Origin: Xanthomonas euvesicatoria pv. euvesicatoria
GTDB taxonomy: Bacteria > Pseudomonadota > Gammaproteobacteria > Xanthomonadales > Xanthomonadaceae
NCBI RefSeq assembly: GCF_020880415.1
Contig: NZ_JAJIUJ010000029.1
Span: 1 to 41,440 of the forward strand
Direction of reading: 5' to 3'
DNA: 41,440 nt
Shown: positions 16,121-23,658 of the stretch, in pieces
How positions within the stretch are numbered: the stretch's first letter is position 1
Layout of the letters: every line of letters begins with the position of its first letter
Program-made: the position numbers and the translations under genes
Notes under the pieces: model-generated
Told to the model about the DNA's origin: nothing
Seen by the model: only the letters and a program-made list of their open reading frames with translations
Database searches by the model: none

Positions 16121-16677
16121 GGGGCTACCTTGTGAATTGGCGAAGACTCTGCTAACGGCAGTTGCTGTGGTTTCAGCACGTTGCTTGCATCTCGAATCTG
16201 CAAGATCTTTTCGTCCGGAAAGGCCTGTGCTTCTAGGCCTACGCCCCACTCTGCGCGAGTGGCGAACAGCGACTTCACCGCATCTAGGAACGAGCCATTA
16301 GCCCGAACGCCAGGTGCGCGCGGATCAGCTTTCGTATCCCACGCTAGGCGCCAATCTTTGGGCAACCAAGTCAGAAGTGTTGCTCGCACCGGAGCTCCAT
16401 CGAGTGCAACCCATGTGGGAGCTGGTGGCTTTTTTGAGACATTGGTCACAGATGCATGTTCAAGTTCAGTCGGTTCGGGCCGATTACAAACCGGCTGCAC
16501 CTGGTTGCCGGCAGTGACGAAGATCACGGCATCAGCAGGGCAAGCAACGCTGCCACCAACAAGCCCAAGGCTTGACCGGTCGATCGTCACTGCAACTTGT
16601 GCCGACGCAGGCAGCGCTAGCAATGCCGCCGCATGGATCAGCAACAAGGAAGTGATGTGAAGTGCGTTGCCGCGCAT
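16117..16677 (-). CDS. Second TcpQ/PilL-like periplasmic protein
   Basis: This 186-residue protein has a signal peptide (MRGNALHITSLLLIHAAALLALPASA). Two cysteines lie in the middle region, and a C-terminal domain of about 75 residues follows. Its pattern RATLLTWLPKDWRLAWDT, GSFLDAVKSLFA, EAQAFPDEKILQIRD is that of TcpQ/PilL C-terminal domains. It is the first gene of the minus-strand direction and is transcribed away from the conjugation operon, sharing a 106-base divergent region with it. Start ATG 16677 was chosen for the signal peptide; no clear ribosome site precedes it. It is a paralogue, in domain type, of the gene at 13,999-14,499. Confidence 0.75.
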   Translation of the reverse strand: MRGNALHITSLLLIHAAALLALPASAQVAVTIDRSSLGLVGGSVACPADAVIFVTAGNQVQPVCNRPEPTELEHASVTNVSKKPPAPTWVALDGAPVRATLLTWLPKDWRLAWDTKADPRAPGVRANGSFLDAVKSLFATRAEWGVGLEAQAFPDEKILQIRDASNVLKPQQLPLAESSPIHKVAP

Positions 16678-16727
16678 GCGGGGAGAACCCAATCAAGTGA
16701 AGCGCAGGTTAACCCAGTTGCGGTAGT

Positions 16728-16743
16728 GTCGCAAGTATGCGAC
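16728..16743. promoter_or_regulatory. Palindromic operator, copy 1 (GTCGCA-N4-TGCGAC)
   Basis: GTCGCAAGTATGCGAC, an exact 6-bp inverted repeat with a 4-bp spacer, lies near the middle of the divergent region. Its centre is about 58 bases from the TcpQ-like start and 48 from the conjugation operon start. The same arms and flanks (TAG on the left, AGTG directly on the right) occur at 39,342 in the par promoter. No convincing sigma70 promoter could be placed around this copy. Confidence 0.7.
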
Positions 16744-16783
16744 AGTGCGCCGCAAGACGACCTTTTCGTGTTTACCCGCTTCC

Positions 16784-17299
16784 GTGAAAACGACACCCTG
16801 CGCTATGCTCCTACTCGCACTCTGCTGCCCTGCCCTGGCTCAGCAGAAACGCGATGTGTTGCCGGAGGCGGTAGTGAAAGCTGCTGTTGCGAGAGCTAAT
16901 GCGCGAGCACAAGCGGGGGACGATCCACGGATGATCGACGCTGAGTTGATGAGGACACTGGACGGGGCACGCTTGTCCCCAGTGGTCGAGAACGCGATAG
17001 CGCCCGATTGGGATGTCTACGGGAGCCTTGACCGTAAAGACGTGTACTACGCCCCTGCCCCAGAACAGCCTGCGGTCGTGCCCGCTGACGGGCAGGAACC
17101 GCAATTTGAGGGGTCTGAAGGGCCCGAATCTGGCTCATATGCCATACAGAACAACAACTTAGATGAACCCACCTCTGGACAAAGCTATCCTGTGCGGTCC
17201 AACACAGGAGGAGCCGTCAGTGGCCAGGGCCAACGAAGTGACCGTCGAGCAAGTTCACGTATTCGGATCGAAGTACCGCCCCAAGGGGGTGATCTATGA
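16784..17299 (+). CDS. Secreted hypothetical protein, first gene of conjugation operon
   Basis: A 171-residue exported protein. The GTG at 16784 gives a good signal peptide (MKTTPCAMLLLALCCPALA, then QQ); an upstream GTG at 16745 touches the operator and would add a poor leader. Neither has a clear ribosome site. After a helical part (LPEAVVKAAVARANARAQAG) the protein becomes rich in Glu, Gln, Pro, Gly and Ser, probably disordered. It occupies the place where virB1 often lies, but no lytic-transglycosylase motif is visible. Its last 80 bases overlap the next gene. Confidence 0.65.
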   Translation: MKTTPCAMLLLALCCPALAQQKRDVLPEAVVKAAVARANARAQAGDDPRMIDAELMRTLDGARLSPVVENAIAPDWDVYGSLDRKDVYYAPAPEQPAVVPADGQEPQFEGSEGPESGSYAIQNNNLDEPTSGQSYPVRSNTGGAVSGQGQRSDRRASSRIRIEVPPQGGDL

Positions 17300-17600
17300 A
17301 TCGGAACTGCTGGCGTTGCAGCAAAAGAAGTCAATACAGCAATGCACGGTCACTAAGACCCCCGCTGGGTATTGGGTAGCTGTCTTACCAACGGAGAGGG
17401 TCAAGTTCGTCACGCGGCAGCATAAGAAGACTGAAAAGGTCGTTCCTATCAAGCCGGCCGCTGACCAAGGGTTCCTGGTACTGCACATCACGCGCGGTGG
17501 TCAGGTGAGGTACTTCAAATCATTCGACACTTTCGTCAATGGTTTGGAGAAGTACGGCGATCTGCCTTTTATCCATGTGAGGAATGGGCCGGTCGTCTAG
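17220..17600 (+). CDS. Small hypothetical protein of the conjugation operon
   Basis: This 126-residue protein starts at GTG 17220, which has a near-perfect ribosome site (AGGAGGAG, 6-base spacing). An ATG upstream at 17163 lacks one. The product is basic and strand-rich (KYRPKGVIYESELLALQQKK, YWVAVLPTERVKFV, GQVRYFKSFDTFVNGLEKYGDLPFIHV), with no signal or membrane segment. It looks like a small cytoplasmic protein, possibly nucleic-acid binding. It overlaps the preceding gene by 80 bases in a different frame and precedes virB2 by 22 bases. Family unknown. Confidence 0.7.
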   Translation: MARANEVTVEQVHVFGSKYRPKGVIYESELLALQQKKSIQQCTVTKTPAGYWVAVLPTERVKFVTRQHKKTEKVVPIKPAADQGFLVLHITRGGQVRYFKSFDTFVNGLEKYGDLPFIHVRNGPVV

Positions 17601-17622
17601 TTTTTTTCCACTAGAGGATCGT

Positions 17623-17922
17623 ATGAAAATTAGCGCAACGGCTGTCGATAAGTTGGTGCACTGGGGGATGATGGCGTTGTTGTTGGGGGTGGTTCTTTTG
17701 CCTGAGCTGGCCATGGCGGACGGCAATGCAGTGCAGGCAAAGATCAAAGACGCAAACGACTCCTGGGCAATCCCGATCGGCCTTGGCATCCTCGGTGTTG
17801 GCGCTGTCGTGTCCATCATCGGGTGGGCGATGGATCTGGTCGACTGGAAGACCGCGGCGAAGTTCTTCCTTGCCGCAATGCTGATCGGTGTCATCACTAG
17901 CGCAGTCATGTCCTACGCCTAA
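17623..17922 (+). CDS. virB2: VirB2 pilin (T4SS major pilus subunit)
   Basis: A 99-residue TrbC/VirB2-type prepilin. A long leader with a hydrophobic segment ends in PELAMA (about residue 32), a signal peptidase site. Two transmembrane helices follow (IPIGLGILGVGAVVSIIGWAM and AAKFFLAAMLIGVITSAVMSYA) with a short charged loop, as in mature VirB2. AGAGGA lies 4 bases before ATG 17623, which excludes the longer frame. It is followed directly by virB3. Confidence 0.9.
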   Translation: MKISATAVDKLVHWGMMALLLGVVLLPELAMADGNAVQAKIKDANDSWAIPIGLGILGVGAVVSIIGWAMDLVDWKTAAKFFLAAMLIGVITSAVMSYA

Positions 17923-17931
17923 GGACTGAAG

Positions 17932-18276
17932 ATGACTGATTCCGGTGAGCTGTACTCCGGTGATCCGGTATTCCGTGGTATGACCCGCCCCGTGACGGTG
18001 GCGGGCATGCCCCAGCTGGTTTTTGCCGGGCTCCTTATCCTGCTGGTCCTAAGCGTCACGGCAGTGTTCATGCTCAAGTGGCACTGGATTGTTGCGGCAC
18101 TGTTTGCGGCCATTGGCATTGTGCTGCTCATGGCTGCACGGATCGCGTGTGAAAGAGATCCGTTGGTCTTTCGATACATGGTGCTCAACCTTAAAACATC
18201 CGCTCCACATCTGCTCACGCGCGGCCGGTGGCGCGGCATGACTTCGGTGCCCCCTACCCCATTGAGAAAGCGATGA
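17932..18276 (+). CDS. virB3: VirB3 inner-membrane T4SS protein
   Basis: A 114-residue VirB3 protein. The typical start (GDPVFRGMTRPVTVAGMPQLVF) is followed by two hydrophobic segments (about 29-47 and 50-68), then ACERDPLVFRYM and a basic tail. It is a small inner-membrane component that works with VirB4. It starts 9 bases after virB2, and its stop overlaps the virB4 start as ATGA. Confidence 0.92.
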   Translation: MTDSGELYSGDPVFRGMTRPVTVAGMPQLVFAGLLILLVLSVTAVFMLKWHWIVAALFAAIGIVLLMAARIACERDPLVFRYMVLNLKTSAPHLLTRGRWRGMTSVPPTPLRKR

Positions 18277-20672
18277 AAGCTGCGGTGGCCAACTGGTTCT
18301 CTCAAGAAGTAAGCATCTCCAGGCATCTGCCGTACCGGTGCCATGTCGCACCGAATATCGTCAAGCTCGATGATGGAAGCTTGATGACTGCATTCAGTCT
18401 CGCTGGTGTGGCCCACGAGACTGCAAGCGACTACGACCTTATCCAATGGCACAAGGCGTTGTGCAAAACGCTGCAATCCATTGCAGACCCAGATGTGTCG
18501 ATCTGGGACACCCTAAATCACTACCTAATCCGTGACTTTGCGGACGGCACATTTGAGCCAGGCTTTGCTAGCGACCTCAATGAGGCCTACCGCCTCCGCT
18601 GCGCGAAAGAAAAGCTGTTCGCCAACGATCTTTACTGTGCGTTGGTGTTGCGCGGGCCTGGCTCGCTCGACAAGATGTTCAGCAGGAAAGCTAAAGGTAA
18701 GGATGCGTACTCGGAGGTTCTGGACCAGCGCATTGAGCGAATCAACCTGATCGCGCACCGTCTTAGCGCCAGCTTAGAGCGTTACAAGCCACGCCGACTT
18801 GGTGTACGTAGGAACAAAGGAGTCATCTTCTCGGAGACGCTTGAGTACCTGGCACTCATCGCTAACGGCTCTCCGACGGCAGTGCCGCTAACGAATCACC
18901 TGGCTTCAGATGTGATCTGCCGTGCTCGCCACACCTTTGGCACTGACACGTTTGTAAGAGATTTTGGTGGCCGGCGAGAGTACGGTGCGATCCTCTCAGT
19001 GTTTGCTTACCCTAAGAAGACGGAACCAGGTGATTTTGCCAAGACGTTGAGCCTTGGCTTCCCATTCATCATGACGAACTCCTTCAGCTTCATCTCAAAG
19101 CAGGCTGCTCAGGAGGCTATTAGCTTGCAGGCAAGGCGCATGGTAGCGAGCGGTGATGCAGCTGCCGACGAAATCGCCGCGTTTCCGAGATTGCAAGCGC
19201 GTCTTCAGAGTCGTGACGTTTCGCTGGGACGTCACGACATGCACATATGTGTAACGGCCGATTCCGCCGCTCAACTGCAAACACGGGTAGCCGAAGCCGA
19301 AGAGAACTGTGTGGATAACGGCTACACGATGACCAGGGAGGATTCTGCCCTGCAAGCTGCGCTTTACGCGCAGTTTCCGGGAAATGAAAAGTACCGCCCG
19401 CGCCGCGCTCCGATCACCTCGGACAACTACGCAGGTCTGATCGCCTTCTATAACTATCCTACAGGCCGACGCGAAGGCAATCAGTGGGGGCCGGCGACAA
19501 CTATGTTGCTGACGGAGGCCGGCACCCCATTTTTCATTGCGCTACACGACATGCGGAGATCAAAAACAAAGGGCGGCGCTGAAGCGGACGATGACAAAGC
19601 GCCTGGTAACACTCTGATCCTCGGGCCCACCGGTGGCGGCAAGACAACGCTGCAGACGTTCCTGGTAGCTCAGTCCGATAAAGCCCGGCCAACTGTCTTC
19701 ACCTTTGACAAGAGCCGTGGCCAGGAGATCTTTGTCAGAGGCAGCGGCGGGGTGTACAGCATCCTGCAGACGGGTCGCCCCACCGGTTTCAACTTCCTCA
19801 AGCTACCACCAACGGCTCAGAACATTGCTTTTGCTAGATCGATGGTGACGCAGCTCGCTTCTGGTGGTGATCCTCTGCCGCCTGACACGCAGCAGCGAAT
19901 CAATGACCGGGTCGAGTACGTGATGCTGGAGGAGCCTTACGACAGCAGGCACTTGACGCATTTGCGCAGCTCGCTAGACACACGCGACGACAGCACCAAA
20001 CGCCTGGGCGAATGGTGCGAAGGTGGTCAGCACCAGTGGGCATTCCCGAGCGGGGATGATGCAATCGACTTCAGCGGGTCACGCTATTTCGGCTTCGACT
20101 CAACGGACTTCTTGGAGAACGATGCCGTCCGTGTGCCGATCATGAAATATCTCTTCCATCGGGTTGATACGTACCTGGGCACGCGCCCAGTTATCATCAA
20201 CATTGACGAGTTGAAGTCATATCTGCGCGACGACTATTTCACGACATGGGTTGAGAAGCAGCTGCTTCTAATCAGAAAAAAAGACGCTATTGCAATCCTC
20301 GGAACACAGCAGGTAAGTCATGTATTGGAGTCGAAAATCGCGTCGGCGTTAGTGGAGCAAACTCAATCGAAATTTCTGCTTCCAAATCCACAAGGAAAGT
20401 ACAAAGATTACGTGGATGGGCTCGGACTATCGCAACAAGAATTTGAACTGTTAGCGTACGAACTGCCGGAAACCAATCCCCGCGCATTTTTGTTCAAGCA
20501 ACCCGGAGTGAGCGCGGTCTGTAATCTCAACCTTGCAGGCATGAATCGTGAGCTTAATGTTTTAAGTGGAACCGACTTCCTGAATTTAAAGATGGAGTTG
20601 GCACGAAAAATCGCTGGTGAAAATCCTGCGAATTGGCTTCCGGTATATCACGAAATGTTAAGGAAAAACTAA
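18273..20672 (+). CDS. virB4: VirB4 ATPase of the conjugation system
   Basis: A 799-residue CagE/TrbE/VirB4 ATPase at the base of the T4SS. Walker A is GPTGGGKT at residues 451-458; a FTFDKSRGQEIF segment and the Walker B-like RPVIINIDELKSYL follow, as well as the DAIAILGTQQVSH motif of the family. The ATG at 18273 (ATGA overlap with virB3) is preferred over an upstream codon inside virB3. The last part, from about 20,270, is slightly more AT-rich than the rest. A perfect 10-bp inverted repeat lies inside the gene at 19,210-19,238. All motifs appear intact. Confidence 0.95.
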   Translation: MKAAVANWFSQEVSISRHLPYRCHVAPNIVKLDDGSLMTAFSLAGVAHETASDYDLIQWHKALCKTLQSIADPDVSIWDTLNHYLIRDFADGTFEPGFASDLNEAYRLRCAKEKLFANDLYCALVLRGPGSLDKMFSRKAKGKDAYSEVLDQRIERINLIAHRLSASLERYKPRRLGVRRNKGVIFSETLEYLALIANGSPTAVPLTNHLASDVICRARHTFGTDTFVRDFGGRREYGAILSVFAYPKKTEPGDFAKTLSLGFPFIMTNSFSFISKQAAQEAISLQARRMVASGDAAADEIAAFPRLQARLQSRDVSLGRHDMHICVTADSAAQLQTRVAEAEENCVDNGYTMTREDSALQAALYAQFPGNEKYRPRRAPITSDNYAGLIAFYNYPTGRREGNQWGPATTMLLTEAGTPFFIALHDMRRSKTKGGAEADDDKAPGNTLILGPTGGGKTTLQTFLVAQSDKARPTVFTFDKSRGQEIFVRGSGGVYSILQTGRPTGFNFLKLPPTAQNIAFARSMVTQLASGGDPLPPDTQQRINDRVEYVMLEEPYDSRHLTHLRSSLDTRDDSTKRLGEWCEGGQHQWAFPSGDDAIDFSGSRYFGFDSTDFLENDAVRVPIMKYLFHRVDTYLGTRPVIINIDELKSYLRDDYFTTWVEKQLLLIRKKDAIAILGTQQVSHVLESKIASALVEQTQSKFLLPNPQGKYKDYVDGLGLSQQEFELLAYELPETNPRAFLFKQPGVSAVCNLNLAGMNRELNVLSGTDFLNLKMELARKIAGENPANWLPVYHEMLRKN

Positions 20673-20674
20673 TC

Positions 20675-21337
20675 ATGCGAAACAAACTTCTCATCGTCGC
20701 CGTTCTTCTCACGGCATCCGCATCCTCTTCAGCTCAGTTGGTCACGCTCGATCCGACCAACCTGGTTCAGAACATCACGCAGGTGCAGAAAGCTCTGCAG
20801 ACCGTTCAATCGATGCAGAAACAGCTTCAGGCAACCGAGCAGGCCTATAAAGCGACAACAGGCGCGCGAGGCATGGGGTTGCTCAAGACCGACGTGACCA
20901 AAGACTACGTCCCTAAGAATTGGCAAGAAACGCTGGCTATGGCTCAAACGGGATCCGATTACGCCAAGCGCGTGAAGTCGATCCGCGACCTGGCCGGCGC
21001 GATTGGTGCAACAAAGATCAAGGGTCTGTCGGCGGAGACTAACAAGTTCGCCGAACAGAGCTCTAATCGCGAGATCAACTCACAAGCGATCGCAGCTGAA
21101 AGTTTTGACCGCGCCAATCAGCGCTTTGCGACCATTGGCGCTTTGGGCGCAAAGATTGAGAGTGCTACCGATCAAAAGTCCATCCTGGATCTGTCGGCAC
21201 GGATTCAGGTGGAAAACGCCAATCTTCAGAACGAGTTGATCCGCATCCTTGCTGAGTCAAATGCCGCCCAGGCGGGTAGGAATATTGATCAGCAGCGGAC
21301 GAACAACGCGCACCGCGCGGCAATTTCTAACTTCTAA
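20675..21337 (+). CDS. virB5: VirB5 minor T4SS pilus protein
   Basis: A 220-residue VirB5-family protein with a signal peptide (MRNKLLIVAVLLTASASSSA). A long helical body follows (VQNITQVQKALQTVQSMQKQLQATEQAY and later helices), ending in an AAQAGRNIDQQRTNN segment typical of the family. VirB5 localises to the conjugative pilus tip. AAGGAA lies upstream of the ATG at 20675, 2 bases after virB4 ends. The order virB4-virB5 is standard. Confidence 0.9.
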   Translation: MRNKLLIVAVLLTASASSSAQLVTLDPTNLVQNITQVQKALQTVQSMQKQLQATEQAYKATTGARGMGLLKTDVTKDYVPKNWQETLAMAQTGSDYAKRVKSIRDLAGAIGATKIKGLSAETNKFAEQSSNREINSQAIAAESFDRANQRFATIGALGAKIESATDQKSILDLSARIQVENANLQNELIRILAESNAAQAGRNIDQQRTNNAHRAAISNF

Positions 21338-21347
21338 GGGGCTAAAC

Positions 21348-21620
21348 ATGCGCTACCTACGTCTTCTTGCAGCAATCACGGTTTGCGCCAGCATGGTCGC
21401 CTGCACCCCGAAAACAACGGGTGAGAAGCTCACACTGGCCGATGGCCGCGTCCTGCTCATTCCCGCTGATGGCGACCTTGCGGCCTGGTCGGCCAACAAC
21501 ATCGCCGGAGACGACCTTAAGCCGGTCTTGGCAGCCTGCGCTAAGCAAGCCAGCTCGTCCGAGCGAATCGCTAAGCTGTGTCAGCTGACAGAGCATCGCC
21601 AGGCGGCAAGCGCTTTTTGA
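21348..21620 (+). CDS. eex: Small lipoprotein, probable entry exclusion (EexN-like)
   Basis: A 90-residue lipoprotein with signal MRYLRLLAAITVCASMVAC and lipid-bearing Cys19. The mature part has LPAC-like spacing (DDLKPVLAACAKQASSSERIAKLCQLTEHRQA), two cysteines about 17 residues apart. This resembles the EexN pattern of a short helix with Cys pairs near the end. The place between virB5 and virB6 is where IncN and IncW-type plasmids carry eex. I infer it blocks redundant mating into donor cells. Its ATG lies 10 bases after virB5 and a hairpin follows its stop. Confidence 0.65.
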   Translation: MRYLRLLAAITVCASMVACTPKTTGEKLTLADGRVLLIPADGDLAAWSANNIAGDDLKPVLAACAKQASSSERIAKLCQLTEHRQAASAF

Positions 21621-21646
21621 ATCCTGCTTAGTCAGATGTTTTTTAC

Positions 21647-21665
21647 GCGCCGGCTATGCCGGCGC
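21647..21665 (+). promoter_or_regulatory. Intergenic hairpin before virB6
   Basis: GCGCCGGC-TAT-GCCGGCGC forms a perfect 8-bp stem with a 3-nt loop. It is preceded by TTTTTT and followed by ATTTATT, 17 bases before the virB6 start. It could partly terminate transcription or stabilise the upstream message and so tune virB2-5/eex against virB6-11. Confidence 0.6.
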
Positions 21666-21682
21666 ATTTATTGGCGAATTCC

Positions 21683-22807
21683 ATGGCTGCACCTACCTGC
21701 AATTTTGACCTACAAGTGGTTGAGTTCTTGATGAGCTCATCCACGCTACAGCTGCGCGAGCAAGTCGAAGCGTCGGCATCCGCAGTCGGCAGCTGGGCGG
21801 CTGGAATCGCCGCAGCTGGGATCAGCCTCTACGCCACTATGTGGGTTGTGAATTGGGCACGTGGCGGTAGCGGCGGAACCGTAATGGAGTTTGTAGTCTG
21901 GTGGGCGCGCGCAATGGTCTTCACCGCTATTGCTGGATCTGCCGCCTACTACAACAGCTTTGTCACCGACGTCTTCTGGCAGGCACCTGCGCAGATTGCC
22001 CAGGTCGTGGTGCAAGGGAAATTTGCGGCAAGCGACATCAAGATGGATGCCGAAGGGAAGCTACAGCTTGGCAACGCTCTCGATCAAGCGGCGACCAAGG
22101 GAATTTGTACTGGCACAAACCTATGGAAGGCAACTTCTTCATGGGCGCCGGTCGATTCTCTGGGGTACTGGCTGGCAGGCCTTCTTGTGATCGTTGGCGT
22201 TGTGATCTTCGTTGCAGTGACGGCGGGCCTTACATTCATAGGATACGCATCACTCGCCATCGTCCTGTCGCTTGGGCCATTGTTCCTGATTGCTGGAATC
22301 TGGGATGCAACGCGTCCGATGTTTGAAAGCTTTATGCGTACCGCGATTAATTACGCGCTATACGGAATTGTCCTCATGATCGTTGTCGGTCTGACACTCG
22401 GCTTGATCAATTCCTTCTCCACAAGTTCATTGTCTCAAGGCGGTGGAACAATCGCCGATGCAATATCGCTGGCCATCAGAAGCATGATTGTGTTTGCAAT
22501 CGGGACAGCAATGCTATTCAAGGCTGATGACATCAGCTCCTCGTTGGCCGGCGGCGTTTCCATCGGTGCAGCCGGACTCGCAGCGAAGGCTGCGGCAATG
22601 GCTGCGAGCCCTGCGAAGGCGGCATTGAAGGCGGCGCAGATTGCAGCGAATCCTGGAAAAGCGATGGGTGAATTTGCAGGCGGCACCTTCCACCGCGACC
22701 CCAGAACTGGACGCATGGCATATCGGAGCCGGGCTGAGAATGCCGGCGAATATCAAGGAGCATTGACCAATGCACGCAAAAAAAATGGCATTCGCCGGAA
22801 TCCGTAA
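21683..22807 (+). CDS. virB6: VirB6 polytopic inner-membrane T4SS protein
   Basis: A 374-residue TrbL/VirB6 protein with five to six hydrophobic segments: about 40-60, 78-100, 165-185, 190-215, 230-250 and 275-295. An alanine-rich, basic cytoplasmic C-terminus follows. VirB6 forms part of the inner-membrane channel. The start at ATG 21683 is chosen because the upstream ATG lies in the loop of the hairpin at 21647-21665. No good ribosome site is evident for either. Its last 38 bases overlap the small virB7 frame. Confidence 0.88.
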   Translation: MAAPTCNFDLQVVEFLMSSSTLQLREQVEASASAVGSWAAGIAAAGISLYATMWVVNWARGGSGGTVMEFVVWWARAMVFTAIAGSAAYYNSFVTDVFWQAPAQIAQVVVQGKFAASDIKMDAEGKLQLGNALDQAATKGICTGTNLWKATSSWAPVDSLGYWLAGLLVIVGVVIFVAVTAGLTFIGYASLAIVLSLGPLFLIAGIWDATRPMFESFMRTAINYALYGIVLMIVVGLTLGLINSFSTSSLSQGGGTIADAISLAIRSMIVFAIGTAMLFKADDISSSLAGGVSIGAAGLAAKAAAMAASPAKAALKAAQIAANPGKAMGEFAGGTFHRDPRTGRMAYRSRAENAGEYQGALTNARKKNGIRRNP

Positions 22808-22919
22808 AGCCAGATTTGTTGTGGCTATATTGATGTGCGTCTCTCTATGCGCATGTGCTTCGCGCTACTACCCGATAAATTCACCGCCGAACTTGAGCAG
22901 CCCCAATGAGCACCATTGA
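22770..22919 (+). CDS. virB7: VirB7 small outer-membrane lipoprotein
   Basis: This 49-codon frame overlaps virB6 by 38 bases and virB8 by 14. It encodes a basic N-terminus, a hydrophobic stretch and a lipobox (L26-C-A-C29), then a short polar, proline-containing tail (SRYYPINSPPNLSSPNEHH). AAGGAG lies 9 bases before the ATG. Size, lipobox and position between virB6 and virB8 are those of VirB7, which pairs with VirB9 in the outer-membrane core. The conjugation system would otherwise lack VirB7. A start five codons later is possible. Confidence 0.85.
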   Translation: MHAKKMAFAGIRKARFVVAILMCVSLCACASRYYPINSPPNLSSPNEHH

Positions 22920-23658
22920 AGAACAATACAAAGAACAGCTCAATGAACCTGCTTTAGACCCCTTTGCAAAGGAGCTGGTCGAGGAAGCGCTTCGCTATGA
23001 TGCAGATGCCATGGAGACAGCCAGGAAGCAGCGTAAGGCAGGCTTGTTGGTCGGCATGGTCGGAATGCTTGTCGGAGCAATTGGGGTTTCAGCAGCGGCG
23101 TATCTGGCGGTAACCAAGAAAGAGGTGCAGCCCTACCTGATTAGCGTGGACCCGCGCAATGGTGAGTATAGGCAGCTGTATGAAGTCGAAGAGTCGACCC
23201 TGACATATGGCGATGCCGTCGACATTGGGTTTCTGAGCACTTATGCGCGCGCCCGAGAGGAGTACAGCGAGCCAACCATCGAACATAACTACAACGTAGT
23301 CGAGCTCTTTTCAGGGCTTGATGAATTCAAGAAGTATCAAACCGAGATTAACCCAGAGAATCCGAATAGCCCTCTCACGAAATACCGTGGCGGCGTTGTT
23401 GATATCGAGATCCGCAATGTGTCATTTATTGGCAAGGGCGCTGCACAGGTCCGTTTTACAAAGCGGATTAGGTCTAGCCGCGCGTCAGTTGCTCCGACGT
23501 TTTACATTGCCACCATTTCTTATGAGTATGTTCGCAGAAAGATGACTGTAGCGGCACTCGGCATCAACCCTCTCGGAATGGTCATCCAGGACTATCGGAT
23601 CGATGAGGAGACGATTGCTGCCCCAGTGACCCGGACCGCCACCGGAGGCCAGCAGTGA
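22906..23658 (+). CDS. virB8: VirB8 T4SS assembly protein
   Basis: A 250-residue VirB8: a cytoplasmic N-terminus, a transmembrane helix at about 46-68 (GLLVGMVGMLVGAIGVSAAAYLAV), and a periplasmic NTF2-like domain. That domain has TYGDAVDIGFLSTYARAREEY and the late RRKMTVAALGINPLGMVIQDYRIDEE motif (NPxG), which is highly conserved in VirB8. It nucleates assembly of the core. It overlaps virB7 by 14 bases and virB9 by 4. Confidence 0.95.
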   Translation: MSTIEEQYKEQLNEPALDPFAKELVEEALRYDADAMETARKQRKAGLLVGMVGMLVGAIGVSAAAYLAVTKKEVQPYLISVDPRNGEYRQLYEVEESTLTYGDAVDIGFLSTYARAREEYSEPTIEHNYNVVELFSGLDEFKKYQTEINPENPNSPLTKYRGGVVDIEIRNVSFIGKGAAQVRFTKRIRSSRASVAPTFYIATISYEYVRRKMTVAALGINPLGMVIQDYRIDEETIAAPVTRTATGGQQ

